A DNA stretch of 64,000 nucleotides, taken from the NCBI GenBank assembly GCA_937911325.1, contig CALDSD010000098.1, positions 34,322 to 98,321 on the forward strand. The letters are read 5' to 3'. Positions 34,165 through 43,672 of the stretch are shown here, one piece after another; within the stretch, counting starts at the first letter, position 1, and the number at the start of each line of letters is the position of its first letter. Source of the stretch: an uncultured Neomegalonema sp. GTDB lineage: Bacteria; Pseudomonadota; Alphaproteobacteria; Rhodobacterales; Rhodobacteraceae. The translations under genes and the position numbers were made by a program. Under the pieces are notes generated by a model. It ran no database searches. It worked only from the letters and a program-made list of their open reading frames with translations, and was not told where the DNA came from.

Positions 34165-36093
34165 TCACTCGGCCGCTGTCTGCGCCGAGACGTCGCTGGA
34201 CAGCTCCGAGGGGCGTTCCGCCGCGAGAAGATCGATCACGAAGTCGGCGCCGCCGTCGGGATGGTTGCGCGCGCTCAAATGGCCGCCGAAGTCCTGAATG
34301 ATGTTGTAAGAGATCGAGAGACCGAGCCCCAGGCCTTGGCCAATCTCCTTTGTGGTGAAGAACGGATCAAACACATGGGCGACGACGTCTTCGGACAATC
34401 CTGGCCCGTAGTCGCGAACATGGATCTCGACCCGGTCTCCGACTTCGATCGCGCTGACCCGGATCTGAGGCGCGGTGCTGTCAGCCATTGCGTCGAGACC
34501 GTTGCTGATCAGATTGACAAGCACTTGCTGCAGCCGGATCTGGCCGCCCTGCACCCACAGGTCGCGGCCAGAGACGTCGACCGTCACCCGAGCCGAGCGG
34601 CCTTTGAGTTTCCCGGACAGGATCTGCACGGCGTCGTTGATGGCCGCAGCGACGGGAACGGGGCCGCTTTGCTCCTGCGGTTTCCGCGCGAAATTGCGAA
34701 GATGCTGGCTGATCGCCGCCATGCGGTCGGCCATTTCGGAGATCCGGGCGACATTCTCATGCGCTTCCTTGGCGCGCCCTCGATCCAGATAAGCGGACGC
34801 GTTGTCGGCGTAGGACTTCACGGCCGCGAGGGGTTGATTAAACTCGTGCGACAGCGAGGCTGACATCTGCCCCAAGGCGGCGAGCTTGCCGGCTTGCACC
34901 AGGTCCGCCTGCGTCTTGCGCAACTGCGCTTCGGTCGTAATGCGTTCCTCAACTTCCTGCAGAAGTTGAGCGTTGGCGTCGTTGAGGTCCGCGGTACGCT
35001 CCGTGACGCGTCGTTCGAGCTCCGCCTGCGCCTGCCGTTGCGCCTCGATCCGTTCGAACAGCCGCGCGCGGCGCAAGTGCAAGTAGGCCAAGATCAGCGC
35101 GGCGAGCAGCAGCCCCAGGAACGTGACGGCGAATGTCGCCAGCGTTTGCTGGCGGGCGGCGTCGGCTGGACTGAGAACCATGATCGACCAGCCCGGATCA
35201 GGCAGCGACAGGGCTTTCGAGACATAGGTGTCGTCAAAGCTGGAACTGGCGGCGTCGTCGCCAGCGTCGATCTGAACCAGTCTGGCGCCGTCGACGCCAA
35301 AGCTCTCGGCGGAGAACCCAAGCGACCTCATTCGGTCAATCGGGTATTGCCGCGTCTCCTGGATTTCCGCCAGTGCGGCCGGCGTCAGAGCCCAGAGTGA
35401 TTTCAGACGCCAGTCGGCTCGGCTCGACATGGCGACGACGCCGCTTTGGTCGACCACCAAGATCTCGCTGTCGCCGCCGCTCCAGGAGGTTTCGAACGCG
35501 TCCACGGTGATTTTAACGGTGACGACGCCGAGGACGCGATCGCCCAAAGTCACCGGCGCCGAAAAGAAGTAGCCTCGCTTCAGCGAGGTTGTGCCGAGGG
35601 CGAAAAACCGCCCGTCGGCGCCGCCCATCGCGTCCTGAAAGTATGGTCGAAAGGCGAAGTTCTTCCCAAGAAACGAAGTGTCGCTGTCGAAGTTGCTGGA
35701 CGCCAGCGTCAATCCGTCGGCGTCGATGACGTAGATGTCTGACGCCTCGACCTTCTCAGCGGTTTCTTTCAGGTCGAGATTGATCCGCTCCACCAGAAGT
35801 GGATCGTTCGGATCTGACAGGAGCAGCCGGATCTCGGGGCGATTGGCGATGAGCGTCGGCAGCGGTTCATACCGTCGTAATGCGCCGCTGAGGCCTGCGG
35901 CCGCCAGGCGCAGAACGCTCTGGTTCTGCTCGGCGACTTTCCCGAGAAAATACCGTTCAACCGGCCCAAACGCCGCGGCGGCGGCGATCAACGCGAGGCA
36001 TAAGGCGGTAAAGCTAAGCGCCCAAAGGCTCCGTCGTTGGGGCGCCCGAGCGCTGTTCGGTGCGTTTTCCATGCTGTGGTCTACGCGTTTCAC
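34165..36093 (-). CDS. dctB: C4-dicarboxylate sensor histidine kinase (DctB)
   Basis: 642 residues. Two membrane segments (LWALSFTALCLALIAAAAAF near residue 25 and FAVTFLGLLLAALILAYLHL near 320) flank a periplasmic double-Cache sensor. A cytoplasmic coiled coil follows (FERIEAQRQAQAELERRVTE). The HisKA phospho-His is in SLSHEFNQPLAAVKSYADNA, and the ATPase domain has N, G1 and G2 boxes (NLISNGLDAM, DYGPGLSEDV, GQGLGLGLSIS). It senses external dicarboxylates and phosphorylates DctD. First gene of the dctB-dctD-dctPQM run; its promoter should lie in the 165 bp shared with the divergent halogenase gene. Confidence 0.94.
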   Translation of the reverse strand: MKRVDHSMENAPNSARAPQRRSLWALSFTALCLALIAAAAAFGPVERYFLGKVAEQNQSVLRLAAAGLSGALRRYEPLPTLIANRPEIRLLLSDPNDPLLVERINLDLKETAEKVEASDIYVIDADGLTLASSNFDSDTSFLGKNFAFRPYFQDAMGGADGRFFALGTTSLKRGYFFSAPVTLGDRVLGVVTVKITVDAFETSWSGGDSEILVVDQSGVVAMSSRADWRLKSLWALTPAALAEIQETRQYPIDRMRSLGFSAESFGVDGARLVQIDAGDDAASSSFDDTYVSKALSLPDPGWSIMVLSPADAARQQTLATFAVTFLGLLLAALILAYLHLRRARLFERIEAQRQAQAELERRVTERTADLNDANAQLLQEVEERITTEAQLRKTQADLVQAGKLAALGQMSASLSHEFNQPLAAVKSYADNASAYLDRGRAKEAHENVARISEMADRMAAISQHLRNFARKPQEQSGPVPVAAAINDAVQILSGKLKGRSARVTVDVSGRDLWVQGGQIRLQQVLVNLISNGLDAMADSTAPQIRVSAIEVGDRVEIHVRDYGPGLSEDVVAHVFDPFFTTKEIGQGLGLGLSISYNIIQDFGGHLSARNHPDGGADFVIDLLAAERPSELSSDVSAQTAAE

Positions 36094-36258
36094 TGTCGTC
36101 TCAGCCTATGTGTCCGCCAAGGTCGGCGCGCAGGAAATAGGCCATCTCTAAACGACGTAAGAGTTTTCGTCGATCGCAACGACTCGCCAGCGGTTCTTCG
36201 AGCAGTCTTGGCGTCAGCGCCATGACGATCTAGCATACTGAGAACAAAAGGGTTCTTC

Positions 36259-37896
36259 ATGGCGCTTGGTCGTTCCTTCGCGAAAGAACCTGACCAAGGG
36301 GAAAAGGCGAAAATGGGCGAACAGCTGGAGTCGATTACAATCGTGGGCGGCGGCACGGCCGGTTGGATGGCCGCTGCGATGCTTGACACGTTCTTGAACC
36401 GGATGGGCGGTGGCGACCGGGTTCACATCCGTCTGATTGAATCTCCGGACACTCCGACGATCGGCGTCGGAGAAGCAACGGTTCCAGCGATGCCCCGATT
36501 GCTCCAGCAACTCGGGATCGATCAAGAGGCCTTCTTCCGGCGCTGCAACGCTTCGTTCAAGCTTGCTGTGAAGTTTGATCGCTGGAACGTCGACGACGCG
36601 GGCGATCCCTACGCGTTCTTGAACCCTTTCAACCATCCGCCGCTGATCAAGGGAGTGGACGCTGGGCTTTACTATCAGCGTTTTGGCCAGAACGGCCCTG
36701 CCTTCGAAAAGTACACCGGGATGGGCGCTGACCTGATCGAGAAATGCAAGGGTCCCGGCCAGCTTGGCGGGGCTTTCAAGAACAACCGCGTGACGACCGC
36801 ATACCACCTCGACGCCGGTCAGTTCGCCAAGTTGCTGCAGGAGACGGCGACGGCGCGCGGCGTCGAGCACGTTCTGGATCATCTTGAAGACGTCGAGCTC
36901 GACGAAAACGGGTATGTGGCCGCGCTCCAGCTCCGCTCTGGCGGGCGGACGCCGGTTCAATTGGTCGTCGATTGCACAGGGTTTCGCGGTCTGATCATCA
37001 ACAAGGCGCTGGGCGAGCCGTTCGACGACTATTCCGACTGGATGCTCAACGACAGCGCCCTGGCGGTGCAGATCCCGCACAAGCCGGGCGCAAAGCTTGA
37101 GCCCTGCACGCGCTCGACCGCGCTGGGCGCGGGCTGGGCCTGGCGCGTTCCGCTCTATCACCGCATCGGAACCGGTTATGTCTATTCGTCGAAGTTTCGA
37201 ACCGAGGAGGAAGCTCGGGCGGAGTTCCTCGATCATCTCGGGATGACCGAAGACGAAGCGCAGCCCCGCGCACTCAAGATGCGCGTCGGCCGCACCCGTC
37301 GAAGCTGGGTCAAGAACTGTGTCGCGGTGGGATTGTCCGGGGGGTTCGTCGAGCCGCTTGAGTCGACGGCGATTTACATGATCGAGATGTCGATCCGCTG
37401 GCTCTCGACGTATCTTCCGGATCGCGATTATCCGCAGCCGCTCGCAGACCGTTTCAACAAGAACATGCGTGATCTTTACGAGGAGGTTCGCGACTTCATC
37501 GCGATCCACTATCACCTGTCAAACCGCGACGACACGCCGTACTGGGTCGCCGCACGCGGCGCTGAACGCGTGCCAGAGCGGTTGCGCGAAAACCTCGAGG
37601 TCTGGCGATACGCGCTGCCCGAAGCGACAGATCTGAACAGCGCGCATCTCTTTGATCATCACACCTACGCCGCGGTTCTGTTCGGAAAAGGCTTCTACAA
37701 AGGCAAACGCATCAACCGCGCGGCACAGCTGGACAAAAGGGTTTGGCGCGCCTTCTCGGACGCGTTCAGGCAAGCCAAGGCCGACAATCTCAAACGGATG
37801 CCCGACCACCGGGATCTGTTGACAAAACTGCGGGGCGAGGCGGGCCAATCACAAAAAGCCGCGGCTGCCGCCATGGAGGAAGCCGCGCTTCTCTAG
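36259..37896 (+). CDS. Flavin-dependent tryptophan-halogenase-family protein
   Basis: 545 residues (ATG 36313 is an alternative start; both have AG-rich ribosome sites). Halogenase features: the FAD motif VGGGTAGW (29-36), the catalytic Lys in NASFKLAVKF (Lys101), the WxWxIP-like motif WAWRVP (293-298) and the Glu in EPLESTAIYM (Glu368). All positions needed for hypohalous-acid chemistry are therefore present. The substrate is unclear; related genes in Caulobacterales-like genomes are not tied to antibiotic clusters. No flavin reductase, NRPS or PKS gene is nearby. It is divergent from dctB. Confidence 0.87.
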   Translation: MALGRSFAKEPDQGEKAKMGEQLESITIVGGGTAGWMAAAMLDTFLNRMGGGDRVHIRLIESPDTPTIGVGEATVPAMPRLLQQLGIDQEAFFRRCNASFKLAVKFDRWNVDDAGDPYAFLNPFNHPPLIKGVDAGLYYQRFGQNGPAFEKYTGMGADLIEKCKGPGQLGGAFKNNRVTTAYHLDAGQFAKLLQETATARGVEHVLDHLEDVELDENGYVAALQLRSGGRTPVQLVVDCTGFRGLIINKALGEPFDDYSDWMLNDSALAVQIPHKPGAKLEPCTRSTALGAGWAWRVPLYHRIGTGYVYSSKFRTEEEARAEFLDHLGMTEDEAQPRALKMRVGRTRRSWVKNCVAVGLSGGFVEPLESTAIYMIEMSIRWLSTYLPDRDYPQPLADRFNKNMRDLYEEVRDFIAIHYHLSNRDDTPYWVAARGAERVPERLRENLEVWRYALPEATDLNSAHLFDHHTYAAVLFGKGFYKGKRINRAAQLDKRVWRAFSDAFRQAKADNLKRMPDHRDLLTKLRGEAGQSQKAAAAAMEEAALL

Positions 37897-37902
37897 TCTG
37901 GA

Positions 37903-38349
37903 TCACGAACACCACTTGGCGAAGCTGTCTTCGTCGGCTTCGCGAACCCTGGTTTCATCCGTCTTGTGCTGAAGAATCCGAAACTCGTCGCCAACCGACA
38001 GCTCACAGCCGTTTGGATCCGTATAGACGTCGAGCGAGTTTGAAAGCACCTTGCCGTCTAGCCCGTAGTAGTCAAACTCCGTCACGCCGCTGCGTTTGAT
38101 CTCGAACCCCTGGTTTTTGTAGCGAGGGTGCTCTCGCTGCGCGAACTCGGCCATGTGGCAGTCCATGGGGTCCGTGTATGTCGTTATTTTACCTTCGGTT
38201 TTTTCGAGCGTGCACTCGACCGTCACCGAGGTCACACGCGCGCGCGTCTCTTCATAGTTCATCGCCTTATCGGCTTCGTCCACGACATAGGCGATCGCAA
38301 AAACGCCGGCCGCGCCGCCGATAATAAGCAAGTTCTGCTTCGAAAACAT
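37903..38349 (-). CDS. Small membrane-anchored protein of unknown function
   Basis: 147 residues. One N-terminal hydrophobic helix (LLIIGGAAGVFAIAYVV, about 7-23) acts as an anchor. The rest is an acidic soluble domain with four cysteines (VECTLEK, MDCHMAE, NGCELS, KWCS) that could form disulfides in the periplasm. It ends 6 bp from the convergent halogenase stop. Base composition is lower in GC than its neighbours, which fits the idea that this block was acquired. Function unknown. Confidence 0.65.
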   Translation of the reverse strand: MFSKQNLLIIGGAAGVFAIAYVVDEADKAMNYEETRARVTSVTVECTLEKTEGKITTYTDPMDCHMAEFAQREHPRYKNQGFEIKRSGVTEFDYYGLDGKVLSNSLDVYTDPNGCELSVGDEFRILQHKTDETRVREADEDSFAKWCS

Positions 38350-38551
38350 TCGTGCTCCACTGGGTTAAAGATTGCGCCGGTAGTATGGGATAAGTCCCCT
38401 TAAAGGTTGTTTGAGAGATGCGGTTAACGTCGCAAGAACATCGAAATTGCGGAGGATCGCCCGCCTGGGTTTTCCTTGGCGCGCGGCTCGGTTACATACC
38501 CGCCATTGTTTTCTCCGCGTTCGGCGGGGACGTTCCAGGACCTGACGATCC

Positions 38552-41404
38552 ATGACCATGCAGAAGACATTCGACGCGGCCGAAGCCGAGGCCCGCATCG
38601 CCGCCCTTTGGGAAGAGCAAGCCTGCTTTCGCGCCGGCGCCAACGCCAAGCCGGGCGGAGAGAGCTTTTGCATTGTCATTCCGCCGCCCAACGTCACCGG
38701 CTCGCTCCATATTGGGCATGCGCTGAACAACACGCTTCAGGACATCCTGATCCGATGGCGCCGCATGAAGGGCGACGATGTCCTCTGGCAGCCGGGCCAG
38801 GACCATGCTGGCATCGCCACGCAGATGGTGGTCGAGCGCAAACTCGCCGAAGACGGGAATGAAAGCCGCCGCGAGATGGGGCGCGAGAAGTTCCTCGAAA
38901 AGGTCTGGGCCTGGAAGGAAGAGTCCGGCGGTACGATCATCGGGCAGCTCAAGCGGCTTGGCGCGTCCTGCGACTGGTCGCGCAACCGCTTCACCATGGA
39001 TGATGGGCTCTCGAGAGCGGTGCTGCGGGTGTTCGTTCAGCTCTACAAGGAAGGACTGATCTACCGCGACAAACGGCTGGTGAACTGGGATCCGCAGTTT
39101 GAGACCGCGATCTCTGATCTGGAAGTCGAGCAGGTCGAGGTGCGCCCGTCCAAGACCGGCGGCAAGCTCTGGAGCTTCCGTTATCCGCTGGAAGGCGGCG
39201 TCGCCTATCAGCACCCGATCACCCGCGAGACGGTCGAGGTGAAAGGCGAAGATGGGCCCGAAACGGTCGAGCGCGTTCGCGATTGGAGAGAGGAGGACGG
39301 CGATCCGACCGAGTTCGAGACCCGCGACTACCTCGTGGTGGCGACGACGCGGCCGGAGACGATGCTGGGCGACACCGGCGTCGCCGTGAACCCGAGGGAT
39401 CCGCGTTTCAAGGACCTGATCGGTCGGAACGTGATGTTGCCGCTCGTGAACCGCGCCATCCCGATCGTCGCGGACGACTACGCCGATCCGGAGAAAGGTT
39501 CGGGCGCGGTGAAGATCACTCCGGCGCATGATTTCAACGACTTCCAGGTCGGCAAGCGCACGGGGCTTCGCGTGATCAACATCATGGGCCCGCGCGCAGA
39601 GATCCGCTTGGAGGGCAACGCCGAGTTCCTTCAGGACGCGGACCCCAACCCTGACGCGATGGCGCTCGAAGGGCTCGACCGCTACGATGCGCGGCTGAAG
39701 ATCATCTCGCTGTTCGAGGAGAAGGGCCTGCTGCACGGCATCGCCGACGAACCGCATCAGGTGCCGCACGGCGACCGCTCCAAGGTGGCGATCGAGCCGT
39801 ATCTTACGGACCAGTGGTTCGTGGACGCTGCGGTTCTGGCCAAACCAGCGCTAGAGGCCGTGAAGGACGGCCGCACGACGTTCGCCCCGAAGAACTGGGA
39901 GAAGACGTACTTCCAATGGCTCGAGAACATCGAGCCGTGGTGCATCTCGCGCCAGCTGTGGTGGGGTCATCAGATCCCGGTCTGGTACGACGAGGACGGC
40001 AACGCCTATTGTGAGGAGACGGAGGAAGAAGCCGTCAAGGCCGCCGGCGGCAAACAGCTTGTGCGCGACGAAGACGTGCTCGACACCTGGTTCTCTTCCG
40101 CCCTCTGGCCGTTCTCGACGCTGGGCTGGCCGGACGCGACCGACGAGCTCAAGCGCTATTACAAGACGGATGTGCTGATCACCGGCAACGACATCATCTT
40201 CTTCTGGGTCGCCCGAATGATGATGGCGGGCATGCATTTCATGCGCGATGAAACCGGCGCGCCGGAGGTTCCCTTCCACACGGTCTACATCAACTCGATC
40301 GTGCGGGACGAAAAAGGGAAGAAGATGTCGAAGTCGGTCGGCAACGTCATCGACCCGCTCGAGCTGATCGACGACTATGGCGCGGACGCCGTGCGGTTCA
40401 CGCTCGCCGCGCTCGAGGCGCAGCAACGCCGCGACATCAAGCTGTCGAAGAACGCCGTCGAGGGCTATCGCAACTTCGGCACCAAGCTGTGGAACGCGAC
40501 CCGCCTGCTGGAGATGCGCGGATGCGCGCGCGTGGCGGACTTCGATCCGAAGTCGCCACAGCAGACTGTGAACAAATGGATCGTCGGCGAAACCGCGCGA
40601 TTGCGCGAAACGCTCGATGACGCGCTGACGGGATACCGCTTCAACGATTATGCTCTCGCGCTTTATGCCCATGTCTGGAACGTGTTCTGCGACTGGTATC
40701 TCGAGTTCGCCAAGCCGTTGCTCGAAGGCGACGACGCGGCTGCGAAAACTGAAACGCAGGCGACCGCGGCCTGGGCGCTCGACCAGATCCTGCTGATGAT
40801 TCACCCGGTGACCCCGTTCATCACCGAAGAGCTGTGGGCGTTGACCGCCGGAGACGGCGGCCGGTCCAAACTGCTGGTTCATGGTGACTGGCCCGAGTAC
40901 ACGGCGGCGGAACTGGCTGACGTCGACGCGGACGCGGAGATGGGCTGGATCGTGAAGCTGATCGAAGCCATTCGCTCCGTCCGCTCGGAGATGAACGTGC
41001 CGCCGTCGGCCCAGATCCAGCTCGCGCTGACCGGAGCAAGCGAGACAGCGCTCGCGCGGATGAGCCGTAACGAAGCCCTCGTGCTGAGGCTTGCGCGCCT
41101 TGAAAGCTGGAACGCCGCCGAGGAGGCGCCGGCGGGCTCGATCACGCTTGCGGTCGAAGAGGCGACGGTGAACCTGCCGCTCGCGGACATCATCGACGTG
41201 TCCGCCGAGAAAGCGCGGCTGGAGAAGTCGCTGGCGAAGATCGAGAAGGAGGTCAAAGGCGTCGAGGCCAAGCTCGGCAACGCCAACTTCACCTCGAAAG
41301 CGCCGGCGGAAGTCATCGAGGAACAGAAAGAGCGCCTTGAAACCGCGAAGGCCGAGGCTGATCGCCTCAAGGCCGCCTTGGCGCGCGTCGCCGAGATGGG
41401 GTGA
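38552..41404 (+). CDS. valS: Valyl-tRNA synthetase
   Basis: 950 residues, full length. The class I motifs are present: [12 protein letters not shown] (HIGH at 53-56) and [12 protein letters not shown] near residue 590. The editing domain carries [12 protein letters not shown]. The C-terminal coiled-coil arm ([20 protein letters not shown]) is complete. It charges tRNA-Val. In many alphaproteobacteria the gene lies directly downstream of popZ; here 9 kb separates them. The 202 bp upstream show no T-box-like element that I can recognise. An agmatine-deiminase-like gene starts 7 bp after the stop. Confidence 0.98.
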   Translation: MTMQKTFDAAEAEARIAALWEEQACFRAGANAKPGGESFCIVIPPPNVTGSLHIGHALNNTLQDILIRWRRMKGDDVLWQPGQDHAGIATQMVVERKLAEDGNESRREMGREKFLEKVWAWKEESGGTIIGQLKRLGASCDWSRNRFTMDDGLSRAVLRVFVQLYKEGLIYRDKRLVNWDPQFETAISDLEVEQVEVRPSKTGGKLWSFRYPLEGGVAYQHPITRETVEVKGEDGPETVERVRDWREEDGDPTEFETRDYLVVATTRPETMLGDTGVAVNPRDPRFKDLIGRNVMLPLVNRAIPIVADDYADPEKGSGAVKITPAHDFNDFQVGKRTGLRVINIMGPRAEIRLEGNAEFLQDADPNPDAMALEGLDRYDARLKIISLFEEKGLLHGIADEPHQVPHGDRSKVAIEPYLTDQWFVDAAVLAKPALEAVKDGRTTFAPKNWEKTYFQWLENIEPWCISRQLWWGHQIPVWYDEDGNAYCEETEEEAVKAAGGKQLVRDEDVLDTWFSSALWPFSTLGWPDATDELKRYYKTDVLITGNDIIFFWVARMMMAGMHFMRDETGAPEVPFHTVYINSIVRDEKGKKMSKSVGNVIDPLELIDDYGADAVRFTLAALEAQQRRDIKLSKNAVEGYRNFGTKLWNATRLLEMRGCARVADFDPKSPQQTVNKWIVGETARLRETLDDALTGYRFNDYALALYAHVWNVFCDWYLEFAKPLLEGDDAAAKTETQATAAWALDQILLMIHPVTPFITEELWALTAGDGGRSKLLVHGDWPEYTAAELADVDADAEMGWIVKLIEAIRSVRSEMNVPPSAQIQLALTGASETALARMSRNEALVLRLARLESWNAAEEAPAGSITLAVEEATVNLPLADIIDVSAEKARLEKSLAKIEKEVKGVEAKLGNANFTSKAPAEVIEEQKERLETAKAEADRLKAALARVAEMG

Positions 41405-41411
41405 CCGGGAC

Positions 41412-42497
41412 ATGCTCACACGTCGCCAGGCTTCAGTCGGTCTCGCGGCGACGGCGGCGAGTATGGCGGTGACGCCGATACGCTCCGCCGACAGGCCGTC
41501 GGCCCGATCGGAAGGTTTTGTGGTTCCGGATGAAGCGGCTCCGCACGAGCTGACCTTCATGCAATGGCCGGTGGATCTCGCGGCCTATGAAGACCGCTCG
41601 CACCGCGACGCCATGCGGGACGTGATCGCCGAGATCGCGAACACGGTCGCCGAATTCGAACCCGTGGTCATGCTGATGGGGGCGGATCACATCGCCGACG
41701 CGCGTCGGCGGTTGTCTCGCAACGTCGAGATCTGGGACGTCCCGACCGATGATCTTTGGTGCCGCGACAGCGGACCGATTTTCACCGTGAACGACAAAGG
41801 CGCGCGGGCGGTCACCCTGCTCAACTTCAACGGGTGGGGTGGGCGTGGAACCTACGGCCGTGACGGGAAAGTGGCGCGTCGGGTTGCGCAACGGCTCGGT
41901 TTGCCGCTGTTCGACAACGACGTGGTCGGCGAGGGCGGTGGTCTGGAGACCGACGGCGCCGGCACGTTGCTCGCCCATGAGAGCTCGTGGGTGAACCGCA
42001 ATCGCAACAAGGGCTCCCGCGCGGAGATCGAAGACGCTCTGCTGAAGGCCTATGGCGCTCAGAAGATGATCTGGGCGCCGGGGCTCAAGGGACAGGACAT
42101 CACCGACTACCATATCGATAGCCTGGCGCGGTTCGTGCGGCCGGGCGTGATCGCGATTCAGCTTGGGCCGCCAGAGCCCGGCGACGTGTGGTCCGACGCG
42201 GACTATGCGACCTACGACATCCTCACAAACGCGACCGACGCGCAGGGACGAACGTTCGAGATCTCGATCTTGCCGCGTCCGCCGCAATGGGACTGGGTCT
42301 CGTCACACGCGAATTACTATGTGTGCAATGGCGGGGTGCTGGCTTCGCAGTCTCCGGACGCGGCGACGGACGCCGAAGTCGCCCGCATCCTGAGCGATCT
42401 CTATCCCGGTCGCGAGGTCGTCTTTCTCGACACGGACCTGTTGGGCGAAAGCGGAGGCGGCATCCACTGCGCGACGCAGCAGATGCCGGCGGTGTAG
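41412..42497 (+). CDS. Exported agmatine deiminase/peptidyl-arginine deiminase-like protein
   Basis: 361 residues from the ATG at 41412. The N terminus (MLTRRQASVGLAATAASMAV) is a probable Tat signal, so the protein should act in the periplasm, unlike cytosolic AguA. The guanidine-modifying enzyme fold is evident from MQWPVD, DDLWCRDSGPIFTVND, GEGGGLETDGAGTLLAHES, ITDYHIDSLARFV and the nucleophile Cys in GGGIHCATQQMP. It would convert agmatine or an arginine-type compound to the citrulline-type product plus ammonia. No N-carbamoylputrescine amidase gene is close by. Confidence 0.88.
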   Translation: MLTRRQASVGLAATAASMAVTPIRSADRPSARSEGFVVPDEAAPHELTFMQWPVDLAAYEDRSHRDAMRDVIAEIANTVAEFEPVVMLMGADHIADARRRLSRNVEIWDVPTDDLWCRDSGPIFTVNDKGARAVTLLNFNGWGGRGTYGRDGKVARRVAQRLGLPLFDNDVVGEGGGLETDGAGTLLAHESSWVNRNRNKGSRAEIEDALLKAYGAQKMIWAPGLKGQDITDYHIDSLARFVRPGVIAIQLGPPEPGDVWSDADYATYDILTNATDAQGRTFEISILPRPPQWDWVSSHANYYVCNGGVLASQSPDAATDAEVARILSDLYPGREVVFLDTDLLGESGGGIHCATQQMPAV

Positions 42498-42537
42498 GCC
42501 GCCCCGGCGATGATCCAGAGCGGCCCGATCGCATTTC

Positions 42538-43503
42538 CTAGCGCATGCTCGCCCAGTCGGCGGTCGTCCAGCGCAGCTCGCCGCGATCCTTGACGATGCG
42601 GCCCAGGCCAGGGAAGGCGATGTGGGTGGCCGCGATCAGCGCGCCTTCTTCGGCCGCCCGGGGGAAGAAGGCCTCGCGCATCGCTCGCGCCGCCGCCGGG
42701 TCGGCTTCGAAGGCGATGGTCACATCCTCGGCCGCCGGGTGCAGGGCCGGATGGAACAGCATGTCGCCGACCAGAAGCAGGCTTTGGCCGTCATCCTCGA
42801 TCCGCACGCCGATATGACCCGGCGTATGGCCGGAGAGATCGACTGTCGAGACGCCGCGCACGATCTGCTCCGCGCCCTCGATCTGCTGCAGCTTAGGATA
42901 GAGCCGCGCCAACTCCTTCGCCGCGGCGAAGGAGCTCTTTAGAAGGTCCGGCGCGGCCGCCGCCTTTGCGGGATCCGTGAAATGCTTCACGTCCCGGCGG
43001 TCGGCATAGACCTCGGCGTTGGCGAAGACCTTTTCGCCCCCGCGCACCAGTCCGGTGATATGATCAAAGTGCAGATGCGTGGCGATCACCGCGTCGATGT
43101 CCGCCGGGCCGAGGCCGATCGCGGCGAGCCCTTTGGGAAGGGCGCCGGTCTCGCCGAAGCCGCCGCCAGTGCCGGCGTCGACCAGGATCTTCCGCTCGCC
43201 GTCGTCGATCAGGTATTGGTTGAACGAGATGCGCACGGTTTGCTCCGCTCGGACCTCGAACTGGCGATCCACCATCGCGGTCAGCTCTTCGACCGGACGT
43301 CCCTGGAAGGCGCCGATCGGCACGTCGTTGTAACCGTCATTCAGAAAGGTGACCGTGAAACGCCCCAGGCGGATCTGCGCGTGAGGCTGCACGTCGGCCG
43401 CCGTCTTGGTCGCGGCGTGCACCAGCGTTCCGGTCGCCAGACCGGCGGCGACTGGGGCGGAGAAAAGCGCGGAGGTGAAGGCGCGTCTGGAAAGCTTGTT
43501 CAT
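42538..43503 (-). CDS. Tat-exported MBL-fold metallo-hydrolase
   Basis: 321 residues from the ATG at 43501-43503. The leader NKLSRRAFTSALFSAPVAA is a Tat-type signal (SRRAFT). The metal site is intact: THLHFDHITG (143-148), SGHTPGHIGV, LLVGDMLFHPAL and ATHIAFPGLG. The family includes lactonases and similar periplasmic hydrolases; the substrate is not determined. It runs convergent to the deiminase-like gene, 40 bp away. Confidence 0.88.
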   Translation of the reverse strand: MNKLSRRAFTSALFSAPVAAGLATGTLVHAATKTAADVQPHAQIRLGRFTVTFLNDGYNDVPIGAFQGRPVEELTAMVDRQFEVRAEQTVRISFNQYLIDDGERKILVDAGTGGGFGETGALPKGLAAIGLGPADIDAVIATHLHFDHITGLVRGGEKVFANAEVYADRRDVKHFTDPAKAAAAPDLLKSSFAAAKELARLYPKLQQIEGAEQIVRGVSTVDLSGHTPGHIGVRIEDDGQSLLLVGDMLFHPALHPAAEDVTIAFEADPAAARAMREAFFPRAAEEGALIAATHIAFPGLGRIVKDRGELRWTTADWASMR

Positions 43504-43672
43504 TGGAAGACACTCCGAGATAAGCGCGACCCTGGCCTTTAGTCGCCGGGCGGCGCGGTGAACACGGGTGTCGGGGCGATGCATCGTCGTCGACGCGATC
43601 AACCTAGGTGGAACCGTTGATGATGATAATCACCTCAGTTCGAAAGAGATTATTCCGATTTTTGAAATGACG

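Noticed and set aside
29366..38551. Genomic island carried by a mobile element between popZ and valS
   Set aside because: No integrase, transposase, tRNA or flanking direct repeats can be seen, so only an insertion or rearrangement is claimed.
39851..41560. 569-residue minus-strand frame within valS
   Set aside because: Pure shadow of valS and the start of the deiminase-like gene.
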